A stretch of 64,000 bases of DNA from MGBC124762 sp048201935 (GTDB lineage: Bacteria; Bacillota; Clostridia; Oscillospirales; Oscillospiraceae). Positions 15,594 through 26,855 of this stretch are shown here, piece after piece. The notes below the pieces were generated by a model. It did not search any database. It worked only from the letters and a program-made list of their open reading frames with translations, and was not told the origin of the DNA. The translations under genes were made by a program, and so were the position numbers. Numbering within the stretch: the stretch's first letter is position 1; each line of letters opens with the position of its first letter. The stretch is from positions 1 to 64,000 of the forward strand of contig DBFBGR010000013.1 in the NCBI GenBank assembly GCA_048201935.1. Direction: 5' to 3'.

Positions 15594-17548
15594 GTTGGCC
15601 GCCCCCTTCTGCTGTCCAATGTATGCGTATTTTGGACAGATATTCCAGGGGTTATACCTGCGCCGGGAAGGGTGAAGTCGATTTTACCGGTAGATGGGTC
15701 GGCCCCGGCGCACAGCACCTCCATAGCCGCGCCCAGCTGATAGGCCACGCCGCTGTGAGCTCCAACCAGCCGCTGGGCCTCCTCGTCCAGCTCCCAGCGG
15801 TCGTCCCCCAGGGCTTCGATGGGCACCATGCCCTCCACGCCGCTTGTCAGGGCCACGAAGACCCCGAAGCGGGTGACCCCGGCGACCACGCCGGGGAAGG
15901 TCTCGCCGATGTGGGCGGCCATGAACTGGGCCATATAGAGCTTTTCGATCTCCCGTTCCGCGCTCTGGGCGGCGATCTCCCGCTGGGAGGACTGCCCGGC
16001 GGCCTGGACGGTGAAGCCCGCCAACATCTTTGCGCTCTTGCCCGCCAGGTCGGTGGAGAGGATGCGGTGGACCACCAGGTCCGGGTAGCGGCGGATGGGG
16101 GAGGTGAAGTGGCAGTAATGCTTCGCCGCCAGGCCGAAGTGGCCCAGGTCCTTGCCGTCGTACCGGGCCTTCATCAGCGCGCGCAGCACCATCATGCTCA
16201 CCGCGCCCTCCAGCGGCCCGCCACGGGCCCAGTCCACCAGCTTTTGGAGCTGGAAGCCGTCGCCGCCCCTCAGGTCGTAGCCCAGAGGAGCTGTCATGTG
16301 CTTCAGGCCCTCGATCTTGTCGCCGCTGGGGGCTTCGTGGACCCGGAACACCCCGGGCAGAGCGTTGTCACACAAATGCTTGGCCACAGTCTCGTTGGCC
16401 AGCAGCATACACTCCTCGATGAGGCTCTCGCCTCGGCCGGAGACCCGCCGCCGGATGTCCGCCACCTGGCCCTGGTCGTCCATCACAAAATAGCACTCGC
16501 CGGAGGCCAACTCCAGCGCGCCCCGCTGTCGGCGGGCCTTGCGCCGCTGGGCGGCCAGGGAGTCCAGCGCGGTCACCAGAGCCTGGATAGCGGGGTCGGT
16601 CATAGGACCCGCCTGGGGCCGTTGGCCGTCCAAAAAAGCGTTGACCTCGTCGTAATTGAGCCGGTCGGCGGTGCGGATGACCCCCTTGACGATGGCGTGG
16701 TCCACCACGTTGCCCTGGTCGTCCAGGGTCATCAGGCAGGAGAGGGTCAGCCGGTCCACCTGGGGATTCAGTGAGCAGATGCCGTTGGAGAGGGCGGTGG
16801 GCAGCATGGGAGCTACGTGGTTTACATAATATACCGATGTGGCTCGCTCAAAGGCCTCCGCGTCCAGGGCGGTCTTGGGCTGGACGTAGTGGCTCACGTC
16901 GGCGATGTGGACCCCCAGCACCCGGTGGCCCTGACGGTCGGTGGTCAGAGAGACCGCATCGTCCAGGTCCTTGGCGGAGGCGGAGTCGATGGTGACCACG
17001 CATCCATCCCGAAAATCCGTCCGGCCCGCTAGGTCGCCACCGGACACGCGCTGGGGCAGGGCGGCGGCTTCGGCCTCCACCTCCTCGGGGAAGATGGGGG
17101 TCACGCCGTAGCGGAAGAGGATGGCCTCCTGGGCGCTTTCCAGGGTCCCCGCCGGGCCGAAGAGCCGCTCCAGGGTGGCCAGGGGCGGGGTGGGGCCGGT
17201 GCCGTAGCTCACCACCTTGACGGCGCAGCGCAGCCCGGCGGACAGGCCGCGGGCCCGGCCGGTGAGTTGGATGGCGTGGGTGAGTTTCGAACTGTCGGGC
17301 TCCACATACCAGACCCGGCCCGAGCGGCGCAAAACGCCGGTGACGGTGGGGTTGGCCCGGTGGAGCACGGCGGCGATCCGCCCGGCGTGACGGTCCAGGT
17401 CGGTGGGCAGTAGCTCCACCGTGTCGCCGTCCCAGGCGCCACGGGCGTCGTGCCGGGCCACGAACCAGTCGCCCTGGGGGTCTGGCTCTTCCGGTGTGAC
17501 AAAGCCAAACCCCTTGGGGTTGGCGTGATAGATTCCTTGCAGTTTCAT
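15527..17548 (-). CDS. rnr: Ribonuclease R
   Basis: 673 residues, ATG after GAAAGGAA. Cold-shock domains come first (GFGFVTPEE), then the RNB catalytic domain with FRDGCVVTIDSASAKDLDDA (the metal-binding aspartates) and the FTSPIRRYPDLVVHR motif, then an S1 domain (GVVAGVTRFGVFVAL) and a basic tail. RNase R is a 3'-5' exonuclease that handles structured RNA and tmRNA-tagged messages. It lacks the N-terminal helix-turn-helix found in some homologues. It follows secG, as usual in Firmicutes, with a terminator in between. Confidence 0.94.
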   Translation of the reverse strand: MKLQGIYHANPKGFGFVTPEEPDPQGDWFVARHDARGAWDGDTVELLPTDLDRHAGRIAAVLHRANPTVTGVLRRSGRVWYVEPDSSKLTHAIQLTGRARGLSAGLRCAVKVVSYGTGPTPPLATLERLFGPAGTLESAQEAILFRYGVTPIFPEEVEAEAAALPQRVSGGDLAGRTDFRDGCVVTIDSASAKDLDDAVSLTTDRQGHRVLGVHIADVSHYVQPKTALDAEAFERATSVYYVNHVAPMLPTALSNGICSLNPQVDRLTLSCLMTLDDQGNVVDHAIVKGVIRTADRLNYDEVNAFLDGQRPQAGPMTDPAIQALVTALDSLAAQRRKARRQRGALELASGECYFVMDDQGQVADIRRRVSGRGESLIEECMLLANETVAKHLCDNALPGVFRVHEAPSGDKIEGLKHMTAPLGYDLRGGDGFQLQKLVDWARGGPLEGAVSMMVLRALMKARYDGKDLGHFGLAAKHYCHFTSPIRRYPDLVVHRILSTDLAGKSAKMLAGFTVQAAGQSSQREIAAQSAEREIEKLYMAQFMAAHIGETFPGVVAGVTRFGVFVALTSGVEGMVPIEALGDDRWELDEEAQRLVGAHSGVAYQLGAAMEVLCAGADPSTGKIDFTLPGAGITPGISVQNTHTLDSRRGRPTWKKHGGKGFPAKKGRKRSSRR

Positions 17549-17600
17549 GTGGATTCCTTTCTCTTAGGGGAAGTGTTCCTATTTTGCCACCCTTTTCAAT

Positions 17601-17633
17601 AAAAAACGCCCTCCCGGCGGGGAGGACGTTTTA
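17601..17633 (-). terminator. Terminator after secG
   Basis: Read on the minus strand: AAAACG-T-CCTCC with GGAGG-G-CGTTTT and a T-run. It limits readthrough from secG into rnr. The rest of the 158-bp secG-rnr gap shows nothing I can name; no convincing promoter for rnr was found. Confidence 0.7.
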
Positions 17634-17706
17634 TGCTAAGGGATCGTCTGAGCTCTGCTGGGTGGTCGGAGGGCTTGAAAAACAAGTCCTGCCGGGTGAC
17701 TTGACC

Positions 17707-17946
17707 TTACAGGAACAGCACCAGCACCAGGGTCAGCACCATGAACAAAATGGCCACCCACTTGGTCATCTTGGCCAGCCGGGAGTCCCAGGTCTTGGCC
17801 TTGTTCTTGCTCAGGAAGGTATCCACACCGCCGGAGATGGCGCCCGAGAGGCCGGCGGACTTGCCAGACTGGAGCAGGACCACGGCGATGAGGAACAGGC
17901 AGAAGATCACATAGACCACGGTGAGCACGATCATCAGAGGAGACAT
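17707..17946 (-). CDS. secG: Preprotein translocase subunit SecG
   Basis: 79 residues starting MSPLMIVLTVVYVIF. This ATG has AAAGG nine bases upstream; the ATG three codons earlier would sit directly on that site. There are two membrane helices (about 4-24 and 58-78) around a loop with LLQSGKSAGLSGAISGG, the SecG signature. It assists the SecYE channel. A TATAAT is at 18000-18005 on the minus strand, without a clear -35. Confidence 0.93.
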   Translation of the reverse strand: MSPLMIVLTVVYVIFCLFLIAVVLLQSGKSAGLSGAISGGVDTFLSKNKAKTWDSRLAKMTKWVAILFMVLTLVLVLFL

Positions 17947-18122
17947 TGCAAACATCCTTTCCGTAAAAGCCCGAAGGGGGCGGAAGTTCTCGACGAGCTA
18001 TTATACTAGCACAGTTTTCCGAAAAAAGCAAGGGTTTTGCGATAAAATTTTCCTCTTTTTTTCCCAGAGGAAAACTTGGGCATAAGAAACAAAAAAATTC
18101 CGTGGGAAATGCGATTTTATGA

Positions 18123-18151
18123 TTTACAAACCAAAAAAGAAGTGCTAAAAT
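18123..18151 (+). promoter_or_regulatory. sigma-A type promoter of nifJ
   Basis: TTTACA, 17 bp, TAAAAT, about 40 bp before the nifJ start, in an A/T-rich stretch. Confidence 0.65.
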
Positions 18152-18192
18152 ATCAGGCGAACACTTCTCTAATAAAGGAGGACCAGACCAAA

Positions 18193-21735
<3,543 letters not shown>

Positions 21736-21750
21736 GTTCGGCCCTTAGTA

Positions 21751-21790
21751 TAAAAACAGCCCGCCTCGAAAGAGGCGGGCTGTCTTTATG
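21751..21790 (+). terminator. Terminator of nifJ
   Basis: Arms ACAGCCCGCCTC and GAGGCGGGCTGT with a GAAA tetraloop, then CTTTAT. Confidence 0.88.
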
Positions 21791-21839
21791 TGCCGGTTTG
21801 TCAATGAGACCTTTTTCTCTCCGAGGATAACGGATCGTG

Positions 21840-21907
21840 TGTAGGGGGCGGCATCCTTGACGCCCCGGATCGATCCGCGCGGCGCGTCTGGGAAGCCGCG
21901 CCCTACA
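21840..21907. repeat. Palindromic intergenic element
   Basis: 68 bp with imperfect terminal inverted repeats TGTAGGG-G-GCGGC and GCCGC-G-CCCTACA. Inside are the perfect palindrome CGGATCGATCCG (21866-21877) and GACGC paired with GCGTC. It lies between the nifJ terminator and the convergent SDR gene. It has the look of a small non-coding mobile or REP/MITE-like repeat, but only this one copy is in the window. Confidence 0.55.
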
Positions 21908-21924
21908 GGGAAAAGCCTGATGGC

Positions 21925-22671
21925 TTAACTTCTGGCCAGCCCATCCACGCCCAGCACCTGGCCGGAGATATAGCTGGCCTTGTCGCTGGCCAGGAAGACG
22001 AAGGCGTTGGCAATGTCCTCAGGCTCGCCGATGCGCCGCAGGGGGATCTGGGCGATGAGGGGCGCGATCATCTGCTCGGGCAGGGCGGCCACCATGTCGG
22101 TCTTGGTGATGCCCGGGGCCACGGCGTTGACCCGGATGCCGTCGGGGCCCAGTTCCCGGGCCAGAGCCAGGGTCATGCCGTTGACGGCGAACTTGCTGGT
22201 GGGATAAGCCACGCCGCCGGGCTGGGCGTAGCGGCTGACCATGCTGGAGGTGTTGAGGATGACGCCGCTGTGGCGCTCCTTCATGCCGTCCACCACCGCC
22301 CGGGTGCAGTTGAAGACGGCGGTAACGTTCAGGTCCATGGTTTTCTGGAACATCTCAGAGGTGTAATCGCCGATCTTCTCCGAGGCGGACACACCGGCGT
22401 TGTTCACCAGGATATCGACGCGGCCGTACTTCTTCTCCACCGCGTCAAAGGCGGCCTTGACGGCGTCGTAGTCGGTGAGGCTGGGGCAGGCGCCCTCCAC
22501 GTTCCAGCCTGCGTTCTCGGCCTTCAACGAGGCCAGGGCCTTGTCCACCGTCTCCTGGCGGGACCCGCACAGCACCACCGTGGCGCCCTCTTCCAAAAAG
22601 GCCTTGACGATGGCGTAGCCAATGCCCCGGGTGCCTCCGGTGACGATGGTGATCTTGTCCTTGAGCAGCAT
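21925..22671 (-). CDS. SDR-family oxidoreductase (FabG-like)
   Basis: 248 residues, ATG after AAAGGAGGA. The Rossmann motif TGGTRGIG (about 11-18), NNAGVS, the catalytic Ser and YPTSK, and the C-terminal GYxxGQ-type end (SYISGQVLGVDGL) are all present, so it should be an active NAD(P)H-dependent reductase. It looks like 3-oxoacyl-ACP reductase but there is no fab gene nearby. It is divergent from a 2-keto-3-deoxygluconate-kinase-like gene, so a role in sugar acid metabolism (KduD-like) is equally possible. Confidence 0.85.
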   Translation of the reverse strand: MLLKDKITIVTGGTRGIGYAIVKAFLEEGATVVLCGSRQETVDKALASLKAENAGWNVEGACPSLTDYDAVKAAFDAVEKKYGRVDILVNNAGVSASEKIGDYTSEMFQKTMDLNVTAVFNCTRAVVDGMKERHSGVILNTSSMVSRYAQPGGVAYPTSKFAVNGMTLALARELGPDGIRVNAVAPGITKTDMVAALPEQMIAPLIAQIPLRRIGEPEDIANAFVFLASDKASYISGQVLGVDGLARS

Positions 22672-22708
22672 AGATCGTTCCTCCTTTGGTAAAGTTTTCA
22701 ACAAGGAA

Positions 22709-22736
22709 AGTATACCACATCTCCGGGGAAAAACAA
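22709..22736 (-). promoter_or_regulatory. sigma-A type promoter of the SDR gene
   Basis: Minus strand TTGTTT, 16 bp, TATACT, about 38 bp before the start. Confidence 0.55.
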
Positions 22737-22779
22737 CCCCGAAGGGGGGACTATGGTTGGTGGTATCTGATGATTTTGG

Positions 22780-22808
22780 TTGACACTGGCTGGGCGCGAT
22801 TGTATAAT
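22780..22808 (+). promoter_or_regulatory. Consensus sigma-A promoter of the sugar kinase
   Basis: TTGACA, 17 bp, TATAAT: both hexamers are perfect. The longest reading of the downstream gene would start inside the -35, so the true start is further on. Confidence 0.85.
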
Positions 22809-22857
22809 TATATCGACGTGGGCGCATGGTATGGCCCGGAGGGAAGGAGTTTTGGAC

Positions 22858-23943
22858 ATGGAACACTGCAATCCGCTGCTCAAGGACGTTTCTTCGCCCA
22901 AGTTCATCACCTGCGGCGAGGTCATGCTCCGTCTGACGCCGCCCAATTACGACAAAATTCGCGTGGCCAACAACTTCGAGGCCAGCTACGGCGGCAGCGA
23001 GGCCAACATCGCCCTGGCCCTGGCCAATCTGGGCATCGACTCCACCTTCTTCTCCGTGGTGCCCGACAACTCCCTGGGCAAGAGCGCCATTCGGATGCTC
23101 CGCTCCAACGACGTTCACTGCACCCCGGTCATCCTCTCCACAAAGGAAGAGACCCCCAGCCACCGCCTGGGCACCTATTATCTGGAGACGGGCTACGGCA
23201 TCCGCCCCAGCAAGGTCATCTACGACCGGATGCACTCGGCGTTGTCGGAGTACGACTTCTCCGGCGTGGACCTGGGCGTGCTGCTGGAGGGCTACGACTG
23301 GCTGCATCTTTCCGGCATCACCCCGGCCCTGTCCCCCAGCTGCGCCAAGCTCATTTTGGATATGCTCCGGGTGGGCAAGGAAAAGGGCCTGACGGTGAGC
23401 TTTGACGGCAACTTCCGCTCCAAGCTCTGGACCTGGGAGGAGGCCCGGGACTTCTGCACCCAGTGCCTGCCCTATGTGGACGTGCTCTTCGGCATCGAGC
23501 CCTACCACCTTTGGAAGGACGAGAACGACCACAGCCAGGGCGATTGGAAGGACGGCGTGCCGCTGCAGCCCACTTTCAAGCAGCAGGACATGATCAACCG
23601 GGCCTTCCAAGAGCGCTACCCCAACCTCAAGTGCATCGCCCGCCACGTGCGCTACGCCCACTCCGGCTCGGAAAACAGCCTGATGGCCTACATGTGGTAC
23701 GAGGGCCAGACCTGGGAGAGCCGGCTGTTTACCTTCAATATTTTGGACCGTGTGGGCGGCGGCGACGCCTTTGCCAGCGGCTTCATCTACGCCATGATGC
23801 AGGGCTACGCCCCCGATGAATTGGTGAATTTCGCCGTGGCCTCCAGCGTCATCAAGCACACCATCCACGGCGACGCCAGCATCGTGGACGACGTGGACGC
23901 CATCCGCTCCATCATGGATCAAAACTTCGACATTAAACGTTGA
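22858..23943 (+). CDS. PfkB-family sugar kinase, KDG-kinase-like
   Basis: 361 residues from the ATG at 22858 (GGAAGGAG upstream); an ATG at 22831 is possible but lies close to the transcript start. It begins with FITCGEVMLRLTPP and YGGSEANIALALANLG, as in 2-dehydro-3-deoxygluconokinases, and carries the PfkB signature with the catalytic Asp in RVGGGDAFASGFIYA. An insertion of polar residues (about 220-250) precedes the ATP part. It likely phosphorylates a keto sugar acid. The divergent SDR could act in the same route. Confidence 0.85.
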   Translation: MEHCNPLLKDVSSPKFITCGEVMLRLTPPNYDKIRVANNFEASYGGSEANIALALANLGIDSTFFSVVPDNSLGKSAIRMLRSNDVHCTPVILSTKEETPSHRLGTYYLETGYGIRPSKVIYDRMHSALSEYDFSGVDLGVLLEGYDWLHLSGITPALSPSCAKLILDMLRVGKEKGLTVSFDGNFRSKLWTWEEARDFCTQCLPYVDVLFGIEPYHLWKDENDHSQGDWKDGVPLQPTFKQQDMINRAFQERYPNLKCIARHVRYAHSGSENSLMAYMWYEGQTWESRLFTFNILDRVGGGDAFASGFIYAMMQGYAPDELVNFAVASSVIKHTIHGDASIVDDVDAIRSIMDQNFDIKR

Positions 23944-23976
23944 CACGCTGAAAATACATACCAAACATGGAAAAGT

Positions 23977-24009
23977 CCGCCGCTTTTTTTCGAAGCGGCG
24001 GGCTTTTTT
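23977..24009 (+). terminator. Terminator of the sugar kinase gene
   Basis: CCGCCGCTT and AAGCGGCGG pair around TTTTTCG, followed by GCTTTTTT. Confidence 0.85.
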
Positions 24010-24054
24010 CGCCTTTTCCACGGCGAAAGTTGGCTCTGGACAAGGTGATTTTCC

Positions 24055-24084
24055 AGCGTTTTTTCCCGCCGATGGGCCATAGTA
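24055..24084 (+). promoter_or_regulatory. Possible forespore (sigma-G/F) promoter of spoIVB
   Basis: CATAGTA at 24078-24084 differs by one base from the sigma-G -10 CATACTA; the -35 (AGCGTT, 17 bp upstream) is poor. Forespore expression of spoIVB is established in Bacillus; the site here is inferred. Confidence 0.35.
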
Positions 24085-24141
24085 AAAAGGCGGCGAGACC
24101 GCCGTGAAAAATGCGTTTATTTCAAAAAAGGGGGTGTAAAA

Positions 24142-25272
24142 GTGAAAGAAGAACATGGTATCGTAGATTTTTTCAACGCGCTCCGGCTCATCTGCCTGTG
24201 CCTGCTGGGCGTGGCGATCTTTTCCGCCTTTTCCCCCAAGGCGACCGCCGCGGCCGCGCCGGAGCAGACCGTGGGGCTGTTTGACAGCCTGCTGGGCAAA
24301 AAGCCCCAGCCCGGCAACCAGACCGCCGGGGTAAAGACCCTGGTGCCCGTGGGCCACACCGTGGGCATTAAGCTCTTTTCCGACGGCGTTTTGGTGGTGG
24401 GCCTGGGCTCGGTGGACACAGCCCAGGGTGCGGAAAATCCTGCCAAGAGCTGCGGACTGCGCATGGGCGACATCATCACCCACATCGATAGCCGGGAGGT
24501 GGACACCATCGAGGAGGTCCAAAGCATCCTGGCCGAGACCTCGGGGAAGGAGGTGTCCCTGCGCTGTCTCCGGGGCGAGGATGAGTTGGAGCTCACCGCC
24601 CAGGCGGCGCGCTGCTCCGCTGACGGGTGCTATAAGCTGGGCGCGTGGATCCGGGACTCCATGGCGGGCATCGGCACGGTGACCTTCGTGGACCCCGAGA
24701 CCGGGCTCTTTGGCGCTCTGGGCCATCCCGTCAGCGACGTGGACACCCAAAAGCTCATGCCCTTGAGCTCCGGGGCCATCCTCCATTCCAGCGTCACCGG
24801 CGTGCAAAAGGGCCAAATGGGCCAGCCCGGCCAGCTCCGGGGCGCCTTTGACCTGTCCACCGACATGGGCGCGCTCTTTGCCAACACCAAAAGCGGCATT
24901 TTCGGCACGCTCCACGAGGGCCAGAGCCTCACCAATGGCCCCGCCATGGCGGTGGCCACCCGGGACCAGGTCCACGTGGGCAAGGTGACGGTGCGCACCA
25001 ACATCCAGGGCGACGAGGTCCGGGATTATGAGGCGGAGATCGTCCGGGTCTACCCCGAGGACCCGGAGGACACCCGCAATTTCCTCATCAAGATCACCGA
25101 CAAGGACCTGCTGGACAAGACCGGCGGCATCGTCCAGGGGATGAGCGGCAGCCCCATCCTGCAGGATGGCCGCTTGGTGGGCGCGGTGACCCACGTTTTG
25201 GTCAACGACCCCACCTCAGGCTACGGCATTTTGGTGGAAAATATGCTCAAGACCGCCCAGGAAGCGGCGTAA
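24142..25272 (+). CDS. spoIVB: SpoIVB peptidase (S55 family)
   Basis: 376 residues from a GTG start with AAGGGGGTG upstream. There is one N-terminal membrane helix (about 12-35), a PDZ domain (ENPAKSCGLRMGDIITHIDS, about 96-155) and the S55 serine peptidase with FGALGHPVSD (catalytic His) and GGIVQGMSGSPILQDG (catalytic Ser). SpoIVB is secreted from the forespore and cuts SpoIVFA, releasing SpoIVFB from BofA inhibition so that pro-sigma-K is processed; bofA is at 15103. In many Firmicutes spo0A follows spoIVB, but here glyS converges instead. Confidence 0.93.
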   Translation: MKEEHGIVDFFNALRLICLCLLGVAIFSAFSPKATAAAAPEQTVGLFDSLLGKKPQPGNQTAGVKTLVPVGHTVGIKLFSDGVLVVGLGSVDTAQGAENPAKSCGLRMGDIITHIDSREVDTIEEVQSILAETSGKEVSLRCLRGEDELELTAQAARCSADGCYKLGAWIRDSMAGIGTVTFVDPETGLFGALGHPVSDVDTQKLMPLSSGAILHSSVTGVQKGQMGQPGQLRGAFDLSTDMGALFANTKSGIFGTLHEGQSLTNGPAMAVATRDQVHVGKVTVRTNIQGDEVRDYEAEIVRVYPEDPEDTRNFLIKITDKDLLDKTGGIVQGMSGSPILQDGRLVGAVTHVLVNDPTSGYGILVENMLKTAQEAA

Positions 25273-25275
25273 AAA

Positions 25276-25315
25276 ATACCCGGAGGGGCCACGGCCTCTC
25301 CGGGTATCCTTGTTT
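25276..25315. terminator. Bidirectional terminator, spoIVB and glyS
   Basis: ATACCCGGAGGGGCC pairs with GGCCTCTCCGGGTAT (one G-T type mismatch) around AC, with A-run before and a T-rich tract after. Confidence 0.8.
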
Positions 25316-25324
25316 TCTTGAAAC

Positions 25325-26767
25325 TTAGAACTGGACGCGCTGGGCGATGTAGTCCTTGACCTCGCTGATGGGGATGCGGACCTGCTCCATGGAGTTGCGC
25401 TCACGGATGGTGACGCAGTTGTCGGCGGGGGTGCCGTTCTCCGGGTCGCCCACGGTATCGAAGTCGATGGTGACGCAAAACGGCGTGCCCACCTCGTCCT
25501 GGCGGCGGTAACGCTTGCCGATGGAGCCGGCGTCGTCGTAGTCCACCATGAAGTCGGCGGAGAGCTCCTCGTAGAGCTTCTTGGCAGGGCCGGAGAGGAC
25601 CTCCTTCTTGCTCAGGGGCAGGATAGCGCACTTGAAGGGGGCCAGGGCGGGGTGGAGCCGCAGGACGACGCGCACGTCGTCCTTGCCGTTCTTATCCTGG
25701 CCCACGACCTCTTCGTCGTAAGCGTCGCACAAAACGGACAAAACGGTGCGCTCCACGCCCAGGGAGGGCTCGATGACGTAGGGGATGTAGTGCTCGTTCT
25801 TCTCCTGGTCGTAATAGGACAGGTCCTTGCCCGAGGTGTTCTGGTGCTGGGTCAGGTCGTAGTCGGTGCGGTCGGCCACGCCCCACAGCTCGCCCCAGCC
25901 GAAGGGGAAGAGGAACTCGAAGTCGGTGGTGGCCTTGGAGTAGAAGCAAAGCTCCTCGGGGTCGTGGTCCCGCAGCCGCAGGTTCTCGTCCTTCAGGCCG
26001 ATGGAGAGTAGCCAGTTATGGCAGAACTCCCGCCAGTACTTGAACCACTCCAGATCGGTGCCCGGCTCGCAGAAGAACTCCAGCTCCATCTGCTCAAACT
26101 CCCGGACCCGGAAGATGAAATTGCCCGGGGTGATCTCGTTGCGGAAGGACTTGCCGATTTGGGCGATGCCGAAGGGCAGCTTCCTGCGGGTGGTGCGCTG
26201 GACGTTGACGAAGTTGGTGAAGATGCCCTGGGCGGTCTCGGGCCGGAGGTAGACGGTGTTCTTGGCGTCCTCGGTGACCCCCTGGAAGGTCTTGAACATC
26301 AGGTTGAACTGGCGGATGTCGGTAAAGTTATGCTTGCCGCAGGTGGGACAGGGGATGGCGTGCTCCTCCACGAAGGCGCGCATCTCCTCCTGGGAGAAGG
26401 CGTCGATGGGCTTGGGAAGGGTGAAGCCGTTCTCGGCGCACCAGTCCTCGATGAGCTTGTCGGCCCGGAAGCGCTCTTTGCACTCCTTGCAGTCCATCAG
26501 AGGGTCGGAAAAGCCCGCCAGATGGCCCGAGGCCACCCAGGTCTGGGGATTCATCAAAATGGCGGCGTCCAGGCCCACGTTATAGGGGTTCTGCTGGACG
26601 AATTTCTTCCACCAAGCCCGCTTGACGTTGTTTTTCAGCTCCGCGCCCAGGGGGCCGTAGTCCCAGGTGTTGGCCAGGCCGCCGTAGATCTCGCTGCCGG
26701 CAAAGATAAAGCCCCGGCCCTTGCACAGAGCGACGATCTTCTCCATGGATTTCTCTTGATTGGTCAT
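25325..26767 (-). CDS. glyS: Glycyl-tRNA synthetase, homodimeric type
   Basis: 480 residues, ATG at 26767 after GGGAGGG; a longer reading would enter the promoter. This is the single-chain (alpha2) class II enzyme: MEKIVALCKGRGFIFAGSEIYGG at the start, GPLGAELKNN, motif 2 FRNEITPGNFIFRVREFEQME, motif 3-like region with PSLGVERT, and the C-terminal anticodon-binding domain (LAPFKCAILPLSKK, RYRRQDEVGTPFCVT). It charges tRNA-Gly. There is no T-box leader: only about 30 bp separate the promoter from the start codon. Confidence 0.97.
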   Translation of the reverse strand: MTNQEKSMEKIVALCKGRGFIFAGSEIYGGLANTWDYGPLGAELKNNVKRAWWKKFVQQNPYNVGLDAAILMNPQTWVASGHLAGFSDPLMDCKECKERFRADKLIEDWCAENGFTLPKPIDAFSQEEMRAFVEEHAIPCPTCGKHNFTDIRQFNLMFKTFQGVTEDAKNTVYLRPETAQGIFTNFVNVQRTTRRKLPFGIAQIGKSFRNEITPGNFIFRVREFEQMELEFFCEPGTDLEWFKYWREFCHNWLLSIGLKDENLRLRDHDPEELCFYSKATTDFEFLFPFGWGELWGVADRTDYDLTQHQNTSGKDLSYYDQEKNEHYIPYVIEPSLGVERTVLSVLCDAYDEEVVGQDKNGKDDVRVVLRLHPALAPFKCAILPLSKKEVLSGPAKKLYEELSADFMVDYDDAGSIGKRYRRQDEVGTPFCVTIDFDTVGDPENGTPADNCVTIRERNSMEQVRIPISEVKDYIAQRVQF

Positions 26768-26798
26768 GGTGGTCCCTCCCAAATGAATGTCGCCCACT

Positions 26799-26827
26799 AT
26801 TATAGTAAAAAACTCCCCAAAATGCAA
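26799..26827 (-). promoter_or_regulatory. sigma-A promoter of glyS, built into an upstream terminator
   Basis: Minus strand TTGCAT, 17 bp, TATAAT. The -35 forms part of the terminator hairpin of the helicase gene, and the spacer contains that terminator's T-run. Confidence 0.8.
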
Positions 26828-26849
26828 GAGGAACTTGCACCTTGGGGAG
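26806..26849 (-). terminator. Terminator of the DEAD-box helicase gene
   Basis: On the minus strand CTCCCCAA and TTGGGGAG enclose an inner TGCAAG/CTTGCA stem, followed by TTTTTT. It overlaps the glyS promoter. Confidence 0.8.
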
Positions 26850-26855
26850 CTTTGG

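Noticed and set aside
26768..26798. T-box riboswitch for glyS
   Set aside because: Only about 30 bp separate the -10 from the start codon, too short for a T-box.
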